Source: Pseudomonas farris
GTDB taxonomy: Bacteria; Pseudomonadota; Gammaproteobacteria; Pseudomonadales; Pseudomonadaceae
Assembly (NCBI RefSeq): GCF_019145235.1
Contig: NZ_JAHSTV010000002.1
Location: forward strand, 434,001-498,000
Length of the DNA: 64,000 nucleotides
Reading direction: 5' to 3'
The notes beneath the pieces are model-generated. The model was not told where the DNA came from. It saw only the letters and a program-made list of their open reading frames with translations, and did no database searches. The translations under genes and the position numbers were made by a program. This document shows, piece after piece, positions 35,916-44,880 of the stretch (positions within the stretch are counted from its first letter, which is position 1; every line of letters begins with the position of its first letter).

Positions 35916-37205
35916 CTAACACTGATAACGCGCGACGATCGCGCGGCAGTTTCCGTCCAGTGAATAGCCGCCTATGACAATGCAGCCGTCGGCCTGAATG
36001 GCCAATGAAGTAGCGGTATGCGAACCGCGACCCAGGCGTGTGCGACACCAGCCAATGCCCTTGGCAAAACTGCGATCCAGCTGCCCACTGGGTAAATATC
36101 GGGCAAAAATGAAATCGGCTTCGATCCCGCCGACCATCGATCCAACTGTCAGCACACGTCCATCCGGTTGAGTCTCGGCGGCGGTCCAGCGGCAACTGCT
36201 GCGGCCGACGCCTAAAAGCTTTGGCTTGCCACCGTTGCAATGAATATCGGGTCGGCCATTACTGTGAACTTTCAGAGACAGGCAGAGCATCGGGTCGCGA
36301 CTGCTGCCAAAACAATGCAAGTCACCATTTTCATGCTGGACGATCTGGTTGATCTGAGCGCTGTGCTCCCGTGCCTTGAAGGTCATGAAACCATCCACGG
36401 CGAAGCTGTCATCCAGTCGGCCGTCCGGGTGATAGCGCGCCAGCAGACCTTCCTCGGGAAAATTGATTGATCCACTCACCAGGATTCGACCATCGCGTTG
36501 CACCATCAGACTGCTGAGCCAGGTGTTCATCAACAAGTGCCGAACCATGACGAAGCCGCGACCGTTGAAGCTGTCGTCCAGCGAGCCGTCGGCGTTGAGT
36601 CGTATCAGCATGCCGACGTGATCGGTCGGTTCGAAGTAATGATTGGTCAGCAGCAGGATTCGACCGTCGTCCTGCACACAGACATCACAGGCTTCGGCGC
36701 TCGGCACGCCGGGCGGTAACCAGGCGTCGCGAGCACCCCAGGAAAGATTACCCGGAAGGTGCACCACGCAACGTCCATTGTCGCCGAAGCCCTGGACCGG
36801 GCAGCCTTGCTGATCAAACATCGCCAGGGCGGGCAGCGTACGGTGAGCATTCTCGTAGTGCAGGCCGGCCACCAGAATGTGCCCGTTGGGCAATGCCCGT
36901 GCTTTGCCAGCCATGGCCTCGAAGCCGAGTGCGAACTGGCCGCTGATGCTGCCTTTTATGCCGAATGCCAGATCCGCCGAACCATCTGCAAGCAGGCGGG
37001 CCAGGCCAAAGCGTTGGCCGCCCGGCGTACCGACCTTTGCCGCCACCAACAACCGGCCAACGTGGTCAATCGCAACCCCATTGGTCATGCTGGAGAGACT
37101 GCCGGCGAAATACACTTGAGTCTTGCCGGTGCCAGCGAAATTCGTATCGAGCCGTTCGGCGCCATTCACGGTTGCAGGTAAGGCAAAAGCAGTCTGGGGT
37201 GACAT
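35916..37205 (-). CDS. Delta-60-repeat (beta-propeller-like) protein
   Basis: A 429-residue protein built of about seven repeats of roughly 55-60 residues. Each has the delta-60 signature of a DGR-I-L-V-G strand and a L-D-x-S-F turn, for example QDDGRILLLTNHYF, GSLDDSFNGRGFV, QRDGRILVSGSINF and GRLDDSFAVDGFM. No signal peptide or membrane helix was found, so it may be cytoplasmic or exported by another route. AAGGAG sits about 10 bases ahead of the ATG. No function is known; repeats of this kind form scaffolds. Confidence 0.8.
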   Translation of the reverse strand: MSPQTAFALPATVNGAERLDTNFAGTGKTQVYFAGSLSSMTNGVAIDHVGRLLVAAKVGTPGGQRFGLARLLADGSADLAFGIKGSISGQFALGFEAMAGKARALPNGHILVAGLHYENAHRTLPALAMFDQQGCPVQGFGDNGRCVVHLPGNLSWGARDAWLPPGVPSAEACDVCVQDDGRILLLTNHYFEPTDHVGMLIRLNADGSLDDSFNGRGFVMVRHLLMNTWLSSLMVQRDGRILVSGSINFPEEGLLARYHPDGRLDDSFAVDGFMTFKAREHSAQINQIVQHENGDLHCFGSSRDPMLCLSLKVHSNGRPDIHCNGGKPKLLGVGRSSCRWTAAETQPDGRVLTVGSMVGGIEADFIFARYLPSGQLDRSFAKGIGWCRTRLGRGSHTATSLAIQADGCIVIGGYSLDGNCRAIVARYQC

Positions 37206-37453
37206 GCATGCATCTCCTTGCCAGTCGTCCTTATCCGGGTGCCCGGAGGGTGACTACATGAGCAAAACATTCAATCCCTGAATGACTCGGCGCACAACTG
37301 TTTTCATGAGCCGGAAGAGGGGCATTTTGTGCCAGAACAGTGTCTTTTCGAACCACTGAAAAGCCTGCCAAGTAATCCGGCGGTTAGAAGTTGAAACAGG
37401 GGGAGGGTATTGCGCAGCTGACTGTAGAAAATCGTCAACTAAAAAGAAGGGGG

Positions 37454-37480
37454 CGCGGATTGCCAGGCGGGCAATCCGCG
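37454..37480 (-). terminator. Rho-independent terminator after the 88-aa gene
   Basis: CGCGGATTGCC / GGCAATCCGCG stem; on the minus strand followed by CCCCCTTCTTTTT. It lies just past the stop of the 37488-37754 gene. Confidence 0.85.
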
Positions 37481-37487
37481 AAAACGC

Positions 37488-37754
37488 TTAGTGCGGCATG
37501 GACCACGATTGCAGTGTGTAACCTTCCTGGCTCAACTCGGCACGGGCTTCTTCCAGCAAGTGTTCGAGTTGCTCTGGATCGGAATAGGCACTGCTTGGAA
37601 TTTGTTTACGGCCGATACGAGTACTAGTGCGATCGATGATAGTCAGGCTGAGCTCGCCATTACCGTCTTGTGGTGCCCAGGCCACGCATTGAAAGGGTTG
37701 GAATGCGCGGTCGGCAATCAAAAGTGCTTCGTTGATACGGAGCGGGGCGTTCAT
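37488..37754 (-). CDS. Conserved hypothetical protein (88 aa)
   Basis: An 88-residue protein with an alternating beta-strand and helix pattern (LSLTIIDRTSTRIGRKQI, then EQLEHLLEEARAELSQEGY). No signal peptide. The ATG at 37754 is preceded by AGAGAAGATCCC. It ends at a clear terminator. No function recognised. Confidence 0.65.
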   Translation of the reverse strand: MNAPLRINEALLIADRAFQPFQCVAWAPQDGNGELSLTIIDRTSTRIGRKQIPSSAYSDPEQLEHLLEEARAELSQEGYTLQSWSMPH

Positions 37755-38097
37755 GGGATCTTCTCTCTGTATGCCCAATCAAGTGATCTGCCGTCGGTTG
37801 GGCTTACCGTTCGGCTGGTTACTTGTACTGATGCCCGCAACCGGGGTTTAGGTCACACACAATCAAAAGAAATTTCAACTTTCTTTGATTGATTCGATAT
37901 TCAGGCCGTTTCTGAAAGCTGAATGAAAGGTTCAACTCGTTAGGCAACTAACCAAGTGATTTCTTATAACTAATAAGCAAACAGCCCTATAAGCAATCGA
38001 TACAAGCCTGCGTCAAAATCTTGCTAGTGTTACAACGAAGCCCGCCAAATGACTGTTTTTAATAATATTTCCTAAAATTTGGCGTCAAGGAACAGTC
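37755..38097. other. AT-rich interval with an inverted repeat before the sigma-54 activator
   Basis: No gene in this 343-base stretch. An inverted repeat AATCAAAAGAAA / TTTCTTTGATT lies at 37861-37890 and could be an operator for either divergent neighbour. The rest is AT-rich and should contain both promoters; none could be pinned down. Confidence 0.5.
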
Positions 38098-39423
38098 ATG
38101 ATCGAAGCGCCTGCCTTACGACGTCTTTTAGTAGTGGATCCTTGCGACGACTGTCACCGTTTGTTGCCGGGTTTACGCGCCGTGGGTTGGGATGTTGACA
38201 GCTGTACCCTGGAAAACGCCACCGAACGAACCTGCGATGTCGGCCTGTTCCGATTGCAGCCCTTTCATCTGGAGCGCCCGGAAGCCGTCAAGGAATTGAT
38301 CAGCCGTAGCGGTACCGAGTGGATTGCGGTGCTGAATCAAGAAGTCCTGCGATTGCAAAATGTCGGGGACTTCGTCTGCGAATGGTTTTTTGACTTCCAT
38401 ACCCTGCCGTTCGATGTCTCACGGGTTCAGGTCACCCTGGGCCGCGCGTTCGGCATGGCGCGCCTGCGCGGCCAGGGCACGGTTCATATCGATCAGCCTG
38501 AACACGAACTGCTCGGCGACAGCAAACCGATTCGCGAACTGCGCAAACTGCTGAGCAAACTGGCACCCACCGAATCCCCGGTGCTGATCCGCGGCGAAAG
38601 CGGGACCGGCAAGGAATTGGTCGCCCGCACCCTGCATCGACAATCCCAGCGTCACAGCAAACCGTTCGTGGCGATCAACTGCGGCGCGATTCCCGAACAC
38701 TTGATCCAGTCCGAACTGTTTGGCCACGAGAAGGGGGCCTTTACCGGCGCTCATCAGCGCAAGGTCGGGCGGATCGAGGCGGCCAACGGCGGAACGCTGT
38801 TTCTCGATGAAATCGGTGATCTCCCCCTGGAACTGCAAGCCAATCTGCTGCGCTTCCTGCAGGAAAAACACATTGAGCGTGTAGGGGGGCACCAGCCTAT
38901 TCCGGTGGATGTGCGGGTATTGGCGGCGACGCACGTCGACCTTGAAGCGGCCATTGAGAAGAAACTCTTTCGCGAAGATCTGTATTACCGTTTGAATGTC
39001 TTGCAAGTCATTACCGTGCCGTTGCGTGAACGCCATGGCGATCTCTCGATGCTGGCCAACCACTTTTCCCATTTCTACAGCCAGGAAACCGGGCGTCGTC
39101 CTCGCAGCTTCAGCGAGGACGCGCTGATCGCCATGGGCAAGCACGACTGGCCGGGCAATGTCCGTGAGTTAGCCAACCGGGTACGGCGCGGGCTGGTTCT
39201 GGCCGAAGGACGGCAGATCGAGGCGCGAGACCTGGGGTTGATCAGTCAACACATCACCGCTACGCCGATGGGTACCCTTGAAGACTACAAGACCCGCGCC
39301 GAGCGTCAGGCGCTGTGCGATGTGTTGAACCGGCACAGCGACAACCTGAGCGTCGCCGCCAGAGTCCTTGGCGTGTCGCGGCCGACTTTTTACCGATTGC
39401 TGCATAAGCACCAAATCCGCTAG
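38098..39423 (+). CDS. Sigma-54-dependent transcriptional activator (VpsR/FleQ-like layout)
   Basis: A 441-residue enhancer-binding protein. An N-terminal receiver-like domain (residues about 5-125) lacks a clear phosphorylatable pattern, as in VpsR/FleQ types. The AAA+ domain follows with Walker A GESGTGKE (166-173), the sigma-54 contact loop GAFTGA (213-218) and GGTLFLDEIGDLPLELQ. A Fis-type HTH closes the protein (AARVLGVSRPTFYRLL). AAGGA precedes the ATG. It is convergent with fapF across a shared terminator; a sigma-54-type promoter precedes fapA, so it probably activates the fap operon. The signal it senses is unknown. Confidence 0.88.
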   Translation: MIEAPALRRLLVVDPCDDCHRLLPGLRAVGWDVDSCTLENATERTCDVGLFRLQPFHLERPEAVKELISRSGTEWIAVLNQEVLRLQNVGDFVCEWFFDFHTLPFDVSRVQVTLGRAFGMARLRGQGTVHIDQPEHELLGDSKPIRELRKLLSKLAPTESPVLIRGESGTGKELVARTLHRQSQRHSKPFVAINCGAIPEHLIQSELFGHEKGAFTGAHQRKVGRIEAANGGTLFLDEIGDLPLELQANLLRFLQEKHIERVGGHQPIPVDVRVLAATHVDLEAAIEKKLFREDLYYRLNVLQVITVPLRERHGDLSMLANHFSHFYSQETGRRPRSFSEDALIAMGKHDWPGNVRELANRVRRGLVLAEGRQIEARDLGLISQHITATPMGTLEDYKTRAERQALCDVLNRHSDNLSVAARVLGVSRPTFYRLLHKHQIR

Positions 39424-39440
39424 GGCGCGGTGAAACGAAG

Positions 39441-39476
39441 AGGCCCGCTGCGACATTCATCGCAGCGGGCCTTTTC
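39441..39476. terminator. Bidirectional terminator between the sigma-54 activator and fapF
   Basis: A 13-bp stem AGGCCCGCTGCGA / TCGCAGCGGGCCT with a CATTCA loop, then CTTTTCC on the plus strand and CTTCGTTTC on the minus strand. Confidence 0.9.
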
Positions 39477-39492
39477 CATTGGGATGAAACGG

Positions 39493-40773
39493 TTAGAAGT
39501 AGTACGGGAATTTCAGGCTGAAGGAAAAGTCTGGCGAGTCGTCGGTCAGCCCGATGGCCAGGTTGGGAACGATCGTCAGGTTATCGGTTGCTGCCAGGGT
39601 CATGCCGATGTTGAAGTTGGCCGAGTTGTAATCGCTGTTGGAAATCGATTGCCAATCGCCACCGTCCGGCTTGATCTTGCTCTTGCGGGCGAATTGATCG
39701 GTGAACGAGAACGACATACTCATCTTCTCGTTCAAGGCGAATGCAATGCCGGCGCCGACCTGCCAGGAATCGCCCAGTTTCACGTCCCCGGGCACCTTGG
39801 AGTTGACCTGAGGGCTGATGTCGCTGAAAGAGTCTTCCATGTTGTAGGTGTAGGCCAGGCTGCCGAACAGCACGGCCGGGTCGAAGCTCTTGACTAGCGA
39901 AAGGCCCGGGGTGATCGACCAGACACCATTGCCGGTAGGCAAGTCCTCGGGTACCGAGAGGTTATCGTTGTTCGGGTCATTGACCAGCTTGATGCCGTAA
40001 GGGTCCTTACCGGTCGGCGCCTTGACGCGCAGTGTAAAGACCGCGTCGGGAAGATTGGCCGACTCATCCAGAAACTTGTAGGCAACGCCAAAGTTCACAT
40101 CGCCGATGGTCGGGTCGCGGGTTACGGTTGCGTCCGACGTCACCGGGCCTGCGCCCCCGGCGCCACCGGAGGAATACGTTGATTCGCGATAAACCACGGG
40201 GACGTTAATGTCGAACTGCCAACGTTGTGCCACGTTGTAGCGGGCGGTCAGGTCCAGGGTCCAGTTATCCGCCTTGATACGGTCGAGGTTGATGTTGCCG
40301 AGGAAAATCGCGTCCAGTGCCAGGAAGCCATTGAGTACCAATGCACGGGTATCGTAGTGCGTATAGGTCAGGCCGGTTTCGACGCTGAACTTGCCGCCAC
40401 CGAAGAAGCCGCTGGCTTCGTCATACAGGTTGGAAACGCTTTGCGCAGGCTCCGAATCCTCTTGGAGCGATTGGCCGTATGAACTGCCCGTGGTTCCTGG
40501 CGCACCGGCGGCCACCGTCTGGCCACTCCTGGGCGTTTCCGCGGGGGATTTGGTCAGGCGTTTGGGAGCAGGTGTCGCAGGTGCTTCTTCGACTTGGCGA
40601 ACGCGTTGCTCGAGTACCATCAGCGCGTTCTGTTGTACTTCGTAACGCTGTTTCAACTCCATGAGTTCTTGTTTTAGTGCTTCGACCTGGGGGTCCGTTG
40701 CTGCGTGCAGCAGTGTTGTCGGGGCCAGGCTAGTCAAACAAACGATAGCTCTGAACGTCAACGATCGGTGCAT
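39493..40773 (-). CDS. fapF: FapF outer-membrane export channel
   Basis: A 426-residue protein: signal peptide (about 24 residues), an N-terminal coiled coil ([19 protein letters not shown]), a flexible Ala/Pro linker, and a C-terminal beta-barrel ending in aromatic [11 protein letters not shown]. FapF forms a trimeric outer-membrane channel through which FapB, FapC and FapE leave the cell. It is the last gene of fapABCDEF, ending at the shared terminator. Confidence 0.93.
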   Translation of the reverse strand: MHRSLTFRAIVCLTSLAPTTLLHAATDPQVEALKQELMELKQRYEVQQNALMVLEQRVRQVEEAPATPAPKRLTKSPAETPRSGQTVAAGAPGTTGSSYGQSLQEDSEPAQSVSNLYDEASGFFGGGKFSVETGLTYTHYDTRALVLNGFLALDAIFLGNINLDRIKADNWTLDLTARYNVAQRWQFDINVPVVYRESTYSSGGAGGAGPVTSDATVTRDPTIGDVNFGVAYKFLDESANLPDAVFTLRVKAPTGKDPYGIKLVNDPNNDNLSVPEDLPTGNGVWSITPGLSLVKSFDPAVLFGSLAYTYNMEDSFSDISPQVNSKVPGDVKLGDSWQVGAGIAFALNEKMSMSFSFTDQFARKSKIKPDGGDWQSISNSDYNSANFNIGMTLAATDNLTIVPNLAIGLTDDSPDFSFSLKFPYYF

Positions 40774-40820
40774 GGGTTAGCCGTCCATTTCTGACTACAT
40801 CGGATGAGACTGAGCGTAGA

Positions 40821-41558
40821 TCAGAATCCTTGGGTGCGAAGACCTTTGAGCTGGTCCAGGTTGCCGTTCAGCGACCCGGTTGTCGCGTTGTCACGCAGCA
40901 CGACATTGAAGGATGTGAGGTTGTTGACCTGGTTACCACCGCCGAGCAAAGTCGTGTTCTGCATCAGCCCACCCTGGGCCAGGCGTTGTACGGTACTGCC
41001 TTGGTTGTTGTTGGCCACGATATTGAGTTGCACACCCGTACCGGTCGAGGCAACGCTCAACGAGCCTGCGCCATTGGCGCCGACCAACGTCGAGCCTGCG
41101 GCCAACGCTTGGCCCTGCTGTTGCGTTGCTGGCGCTTGGCTAGCCTTTGTGACGTTGATGTAAACGTTGTTGTAGGCAGAGTTATGGTCCCCGGCAGCAC
41201 GCACGACTTGAGTGACGCCTTCGGTGCTGTTGAGGCCGCTGCCGCCAGTGACGGTACCGGTGCCTTGCGAACGCGCTGAGCCATTACCTTTTTCGTCGAT
41301 CATCGACACATAGAACTGAGGCTTGATGGTCGATTGTTGAATTTGCATCGAGGAAGTTGCCCCGATCACTTCACCGTTGGCATTTTGCCAAGTGCTGGTC
41401 ATGACAATGCCGAAACTGATGATCCGCCCCGGCATGACATAGCGGCCGCGCAGGGTCGCCAACTCCTGATCCTTCAGTTCAATGGGTTTGAACGTCTGTG
41501 CCTGGGTCGGCAGGCTGGCGGCCAGGCAAACCACGACCAGCCAGATTGGAGTCTTCAT
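40821..41558 (-). CDS. fapE: FapE minor fibre component
   Basis: A 245-residue exported protein with signal peptide (cleaved after AQA, about residue 21). The body matches FapE: ELATLRGRYVMPGRIISFGI, and C-terminal asparagine/glycine-rich TLLGGGNQVNNLTSFNVVL. FapE is found in small amounts in Fap fibrils and is needed for correct export. Fifth gene of the operon. Confidence 0.9.
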   Translation of the reverse strand: MKTPIWLVVVCLAASLPTQAQTFKPIELKDQELATLRGRYVMPGRIISFGIVMTSTWQNANGEVIGATSSMQIQQSTIKPQFYVSMIDEKGNGSARSQGTGTVTGGSGLNSTEGVTQVVRAAGDHNSAYNNVYINVTKASQAPATQQQGQALAAGSTLVGANGAGSLSVASTGTGVQLNIVANNNQGSTVQRLAQGGLMQNTTLLGGGNQVNNLTSFNVVLRDNATTGSLNGNLDQLKGLRTQGF

Positions 41559-41590
41559 TGGATGCTCCCGGAGCGTCGTGCTCCTTGTTA

Positions 41591-42271
41591 TTAGAAGAAG
41601 TCGCTTTGGATGAATCCGAAATCCATCAACTCTGCGTCTCGCACCGGAGTGAAGGTATTGATGCGGTTCTTGGCGGTCAGTGGCAGGGGTGGGTCGAGCA
41701 ACGCATTGGTTTTGTCGTAGCCCTGGCCGATGACGGCAAAGATGATGCCGTTCCAGCCTTTTACAAAGTCGTCGACTTTGTAGCGTTTATGACCGAGTAC
41801 CGGATCTCCGATATAGACCCAGCCCTTATGGACTTTTTGCATGACCACAAAATGTTTGTAGCCGCGGATATCAAGGAGTACCACAACCGGAATTCTGATT
41901 TCGCTCAACGTTTCCGGGGCTACCCGATAGCCACGGGCCCGCATGCCGATACTTTCCACGTAACGCTTCATGTCGAGCATTGAGAAGCCTTGGACGCGGA
42001 CAAGATCTTGATCAGAGTGCGCCAGCATGCCTTCGATGATCTGTTCTTCATTCACGTCCAGCCAATAGGCTTGGCGCAAGATGGTCGCCAGCGCAGCTGC
42101 GCCGCAACTGAAGTCGGTTTTCTGTTGCACCAGGTCGGCAAATTTACGCTCGCGTACGCTCTGGATCGGCTTGTACACCACCGCGCCACCGGGCAGGACG
42201 GAAAGCGGCATTTGCGCAGCCTCAATCACACTGGCCACGCAAAGCAAAAATGCCAAGACGATAATGCGCAT
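41591..42271 (-). CDS. fapD: FapD periplasmic C39 peptidase
   Basis: A 226-residue papain-like C39 peptidase with an N-terminal signal peptide. The catalytic residues are in place: C56 in TDFSCGAAALATIL, H140 in GYKHFVVM and D156 in YIGDPVLGHKRY. FapD is required for Fap secretion and processing in the periplasm. It lies between fapC and fapE as in other fap operons. Confidence 0.92.
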   Translation of the reverse strand: MRIIVLAFLLCVASVIEAAQMPLSVLPGGAVVYKPIQSVRERKFADLVQQKTDFSCGAAALATILRQAYWLDVNEEQIIEGMLAHSDQDLVRVQGFSMLDMKRYVESIGMRARGYRVAPETLSEIRIPVVVLLDIRGYKHFVVMQKVHKGWVYIGDPVLGHKRYKVDDFVKGWNGIIFAVIGQGYDKTNALLDPPLPLTAKNRINTFTPVRDAELMDFGFIQSDFF

Positions 42272-42333
42272 GAAAAGACGCCTTCTGGTGGTGTTGAAAC
42301 AGGCCCCCGTCAGGGGGCCTCCAGAGACAGCAA

Positions 42334-43746
42334 TTAGAACGAGTTGTTGGAAATGGCCAGCGAGTTACTTTGTTGGTTACCCACGCCAGCAGCCACGTTG
42401 ACGCCCAGGTTGCCACTGCCACCATTCACCGAACCGTTCAGGGTTGCAGTGTTGGTCACAGGGTTGGCCCAGCCAGTTGGAGTCAGCACTTGATAGGAGT
42501 AGGTGTTGCTCAAATCATATGAGCTGCTTTCACTGTAGCTTTTCGCTTTGTCGTACGCAGACTCGGACGATTTACTGCCCGATTTTTCGTACGAGGATGC
42601 GGACGATTTCTCATATGATTTATCGTACGAGGAATCGTACGAGGAATCGCGCGATCTGTCGTACGAGGAGTCGCGTGATCTGTCGTACGAAGAGTCGCGC
42701 GATCTGTCGTACGAGCTGTCTCTCGATGCGTCAAGCGTTGCGTCAATCGATGCGTTAAGCGATGCGTCGGCAGTCCTGCTGCGGGTGCGATCGCCATTGC
42801 CATTATTGAAGGTACGGGAACTGGAAGCCGCCGCAGTAGCGTCTAAAGTAGCGCTCAAGGAAGCACTCAAAGAAGCACTCGAAGAACCGCTCGCATTACT
42901 GCTGCTTGAACCGCTCGCATCACTGCTGTTAGAGCCGCTCGCATTACTACTGCGAGAACCACTTATATCAACGCTTTTGGAACCGCTGGCATCAAAGCTC
43001 CTGGAACCGCTCGCGTCCCAGCTTGAAGAAGCGCTTTTACTGCCGCTAGCCTCGGATGACTTATCGCGAGAGAAACTACCGCTGGCCGAGTTGGTAACTG
43101 TCATTGTATCCAGGCGGTACGTCCGATCGGCGTTGTTATTCACTACCAGGCCAGGACCTTGTTGATCGGCAGAGGCGGTGGCTGTTGCGTTGCCGAGCGG
43201 GGCATTGGTGTTGGCAATTGCCATGGTGTTTTTCTGCTGGTTAAGGTCGCCGCCAGCAATGTTGATACCCATGTTACCGCTGCCGCCATTACCCGATCCG
43301 TTCATCACGGCAGAGGCTGTGCTGCCGAAGTTGTTGACCCTGTTATTGTCGCTGTATTGCGTGACGTCGGCGGTGGCTGTGGCAGTGCCGAACACGAAGC
43401 TGTTGTCCTGACTGGAGTTTGAGGCAGCATTGGCGATGGCGGACGCGTTGTCTTGTTGGTTGCCGCTACCTGCTGCCACGTTGACGCCGACGTTGCCGCT
43501 GGCACCTGTGGCAGAGCTGTTCATTTCAGCTTCGTTAATCGTCCCTTCGTTACGGATGCGGTTGTCGGTACTGCTCTGGTTATCCCACGCATTGGCCGTC
43601 GCATAGACAGGGATCTTTGTTGGAGGAGGGGTGTGATGGCCATTGTGGTGGTTGTTACGCCAATCGTTCTGCCCAGCTTGTACAGCAACAGCCATGACCG
43701 CAGCAATTGCGAAAACCAGAGGCTTGAGTGCCATCGAAGGTTTCAT
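42334..43746 (-). CDS. fapC: FapC major functional-amyloid subunit with a very long Ser-rich linker
   Basis: A 470-residue exported amyloid subunit. After a signal peptide (about 24 residues) come three imperfect amyloid repeats with the GSGNxGxNxAAG..NQQ pattern, at about 68-101, 142-178 and 435-468. The first linker is short; the second spans about 180-434 and is made of serine-rich 8-residue units (DASGSRSF types at 232-290, then SRDSSYDR copies at 341-372). No cysteine occurs in the protein, though a C-terminal CxxC has been described in FapC proteins. FapC is the main component of the Fap fibre in biofilms. FapC length is known to vary by linker, and this one is near the long end. Confidence 0.92.
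   Translation of the reverse strand: MKPSMALKPLVFAIAAVMAVAVQAGQNDWRNNHHNGHHTPPPTKIPVYATANAWDNQSSTDNRIRNEGTINEAEMNSSATGASGNVGVNVAAGSGNQQDNASAIANAASNSSQDNSFVFGTATATADVTQYSDNNRVNNFGSTASAVMNGSGNGGSGNMGINIAGGDLNQQKNTMAIANTNAPLGNATATASADQQGPGLVVNNNADRTYRLDTMTVTNSASGSFSRDKSSEASGSKSASSSWDASGSRSFDASGSKSVDISGSRSSNASGSNSSDASGSSSSNASGSSSASLSASLSATLDATAAASSSRTFNNGNGDRTRSRTADASLNASIDATLDASRDSSYDRSRDSSYDRSRDSSYDRSRDSSYDSSYDKSYEKSSASSYEKSGSKSSESAYDKAKSYSESSSYDLSNTYSYQVLTPTGWANPVTNTATLNGSVNGGSGNLGVNVAAGVGNQQSNSLAISNNSF
42631..42726 (-). repeat. 24-base tandem repeats in the fapC linker
   Basis: DNA encoding at least three nearly identical 8-residue units SRDSSYDR (residues 341-372 of FapC), differing by a few silent changes. 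Copy number may vary between strains. Confidence 0.8.
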
Positions 43747-43783
43747 GGTGATTCTCCGTACTTATTTAGGTTAAGTGTTGTTT

Positions 43784-44368
43784 CTACCTGTTTGGGTCAA
43801 TCATGACCCGTACGCTCAGGGTGTTGGCCGTTCGGTTTCCCACCCCGGAGCTCTGATTCAACTGGATCACCCCACGGCTACCGGTGAAGGCCTGATCGCT
43901 GGTAGCGACCTGGCGATTGCCTGGTGCAGAGTCAGTTGGATCGGAGTTGTTGATCAGCGCCACGTTCTGCTGCATGAGGACGCTGTCGTCGATACTTTGC
44001 GGCTGTGTACTGATGCTTATCCGCAGGGCATTGGCTTGCTGGTTGCTGGCGCCCGCGCTCTGGTTGACGCCCAGAGCGCCACTGCCGTTGCTGAAGGAGT
44101 CGCCTTGAATGCTGGATCGAGCATCGATCCTGGGGTCGACCTGCGTACGCAGCCGTTGGCGAATCTGCGTGGTCGCGCTGGCTCCATGGCCAACGGCGAT
44201 GGCTCGGGCGTTGGCCTGTTGCTGCAAATCGCCGGCAGCCTGGTTGACGGTGAGGTTGCCCTGGTACTGCATGCCCGAAGCGTCGATTTCAGCGTTATTG
44301 ATGACGGGAGGTTGGGCAAAGGTCGATGCACTGCAAAACATGGCAATCATCAGCAGCGTACGATTCAT
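43784..44368 (-). CDS. fapB: FapB amyloid nucleator
   Basis: A 194-residue exported protein with signal peptide and the same kind of imperfect repeats as FapC (GNLTVNQAAGDLQQQ, GALGVNQSAGASNQQ, GVIQLNQSSGVGNRT) separated by two linkers. FapB is the minor fibre subunit thought to nucleate FapC. It starts 1 base after the fapA stop, so the two are coupled. Confidence 0.92.
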   Translation of the reverse strand: MNRTLLMIAMFCSASTFAQPPVINNAEIDASGMQYQGNLTVNQAAGDLQQQANARAIAVGHGASATTQIRQRLRTQVDPRIDARSSIQGDSFSNGSGALGVNQSAGASNQQANALRISISTQPQSIDDSVLMQQNVALINNSDPTDSAPGNRQVATSDQAFTGSRGVIQLNQSSGVGNRTANTLSVRVMIDPNR

Positions 44369-44369
44369 C

Positions 44370-44807
44370 TTAACGGTCTCCCGTTACGACTTTCAGAGCA
44401 CCCAGGCCTTGCTGGATGTTGGAATTGACCATGTTGGCAATACCGTTGCCCGAATTGCCCGAACGCCCAGCGGGGAGGTTGGAAAGCTGGGTCTGATTGG
44501 TGAGGTTGCCGCCCAGGTTGTTGGTGTTTTGAGTGACCAGGCGGGAGATGCCTGCACCACTGGCGACGTTGGCAAAGTCGCCATCGCTCAACTCGTTCGT
44601 TTGCCTGAGGACTTGTTTGGACGGGTTGGCATTGGCGGTCGTGGGGCTAGGGTCGGGCATCACCGGCGCACGCGTTGCCATGCGCGGTTGGACATCACGT
44701 TTGATAATAATGATGCCATTGTCGGCCTGTACGGGCAGGCTGACACTTGAGCCCAGTGCGCATCCGATCAATAGGAGGCTGTAGATGCGGTTATCAAATG
44801 TCCCCAC
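44370..44807 (-). CDS. fapA: FapA periplasmic chaperone/fibre regulator
   Basis: A 145-residue exported protein: signal peptide ending near residue 28 (PVQA), then a low-complexity Asn/Ser/Thr part with QNTNNLGGNLTNQTQLSNLP. FapA is known to affect the balance of FapB and FapC in the fibre and acts as a periplasmic chaperone. It is the first gene of the operon; the sigma-54-type promoter lies about 60 bases upstream. Confidence 0.9.
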   Translation of the reverse strand: MGTFDNRIYSLLLIGCALGSSVSLPVQADNGIIIIKRDVQPRMATRAPVMPDPSPTTANANPSKQVLRQTNELSDGDFANVASGAGISRLVTQNTNNLGGNLTNQTQLSNLPAGRSGNSGNGIANMVNSNIQQGLGALKVVTGDR

Positions 44808-44862
44808 GGCGGCAATTCCTTCTTTGTTGTGGGCTGGTCCTGAATCAGCGTTGTGAAGGAGT

Positions 44863-44880
44863 GAGCGAAAGCTGTGCCGG
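44863..44880 (-). promoter_or_regulatory. Sigma-54-type promoter of the fap operon
   Basis: On the minus strand CCGGCACAGCTTTCGCTC has the invariant GG and GC separated by exactly 10 bases, as in the -24/-12 consensus TGGCAC-N5-TTGC. It ends 56 bases upstream of the fapA ATG. The neighbouring activator carries the sigma-54 loop GAFTGA, which fits. Confidence 0.65.

Noticed and set aside
38419..39144. 241-codon minus-strand frame opposite the sigma-54 activator
   Set aside because: Antisense of the conserved AAA+ domain; no independent support.
42548..43165. Plus-strand frame of acidic, repetitive residues opposite fapC
   Set aside because: It mirrors the fapC linker repeats; no start signal and no other evidence.
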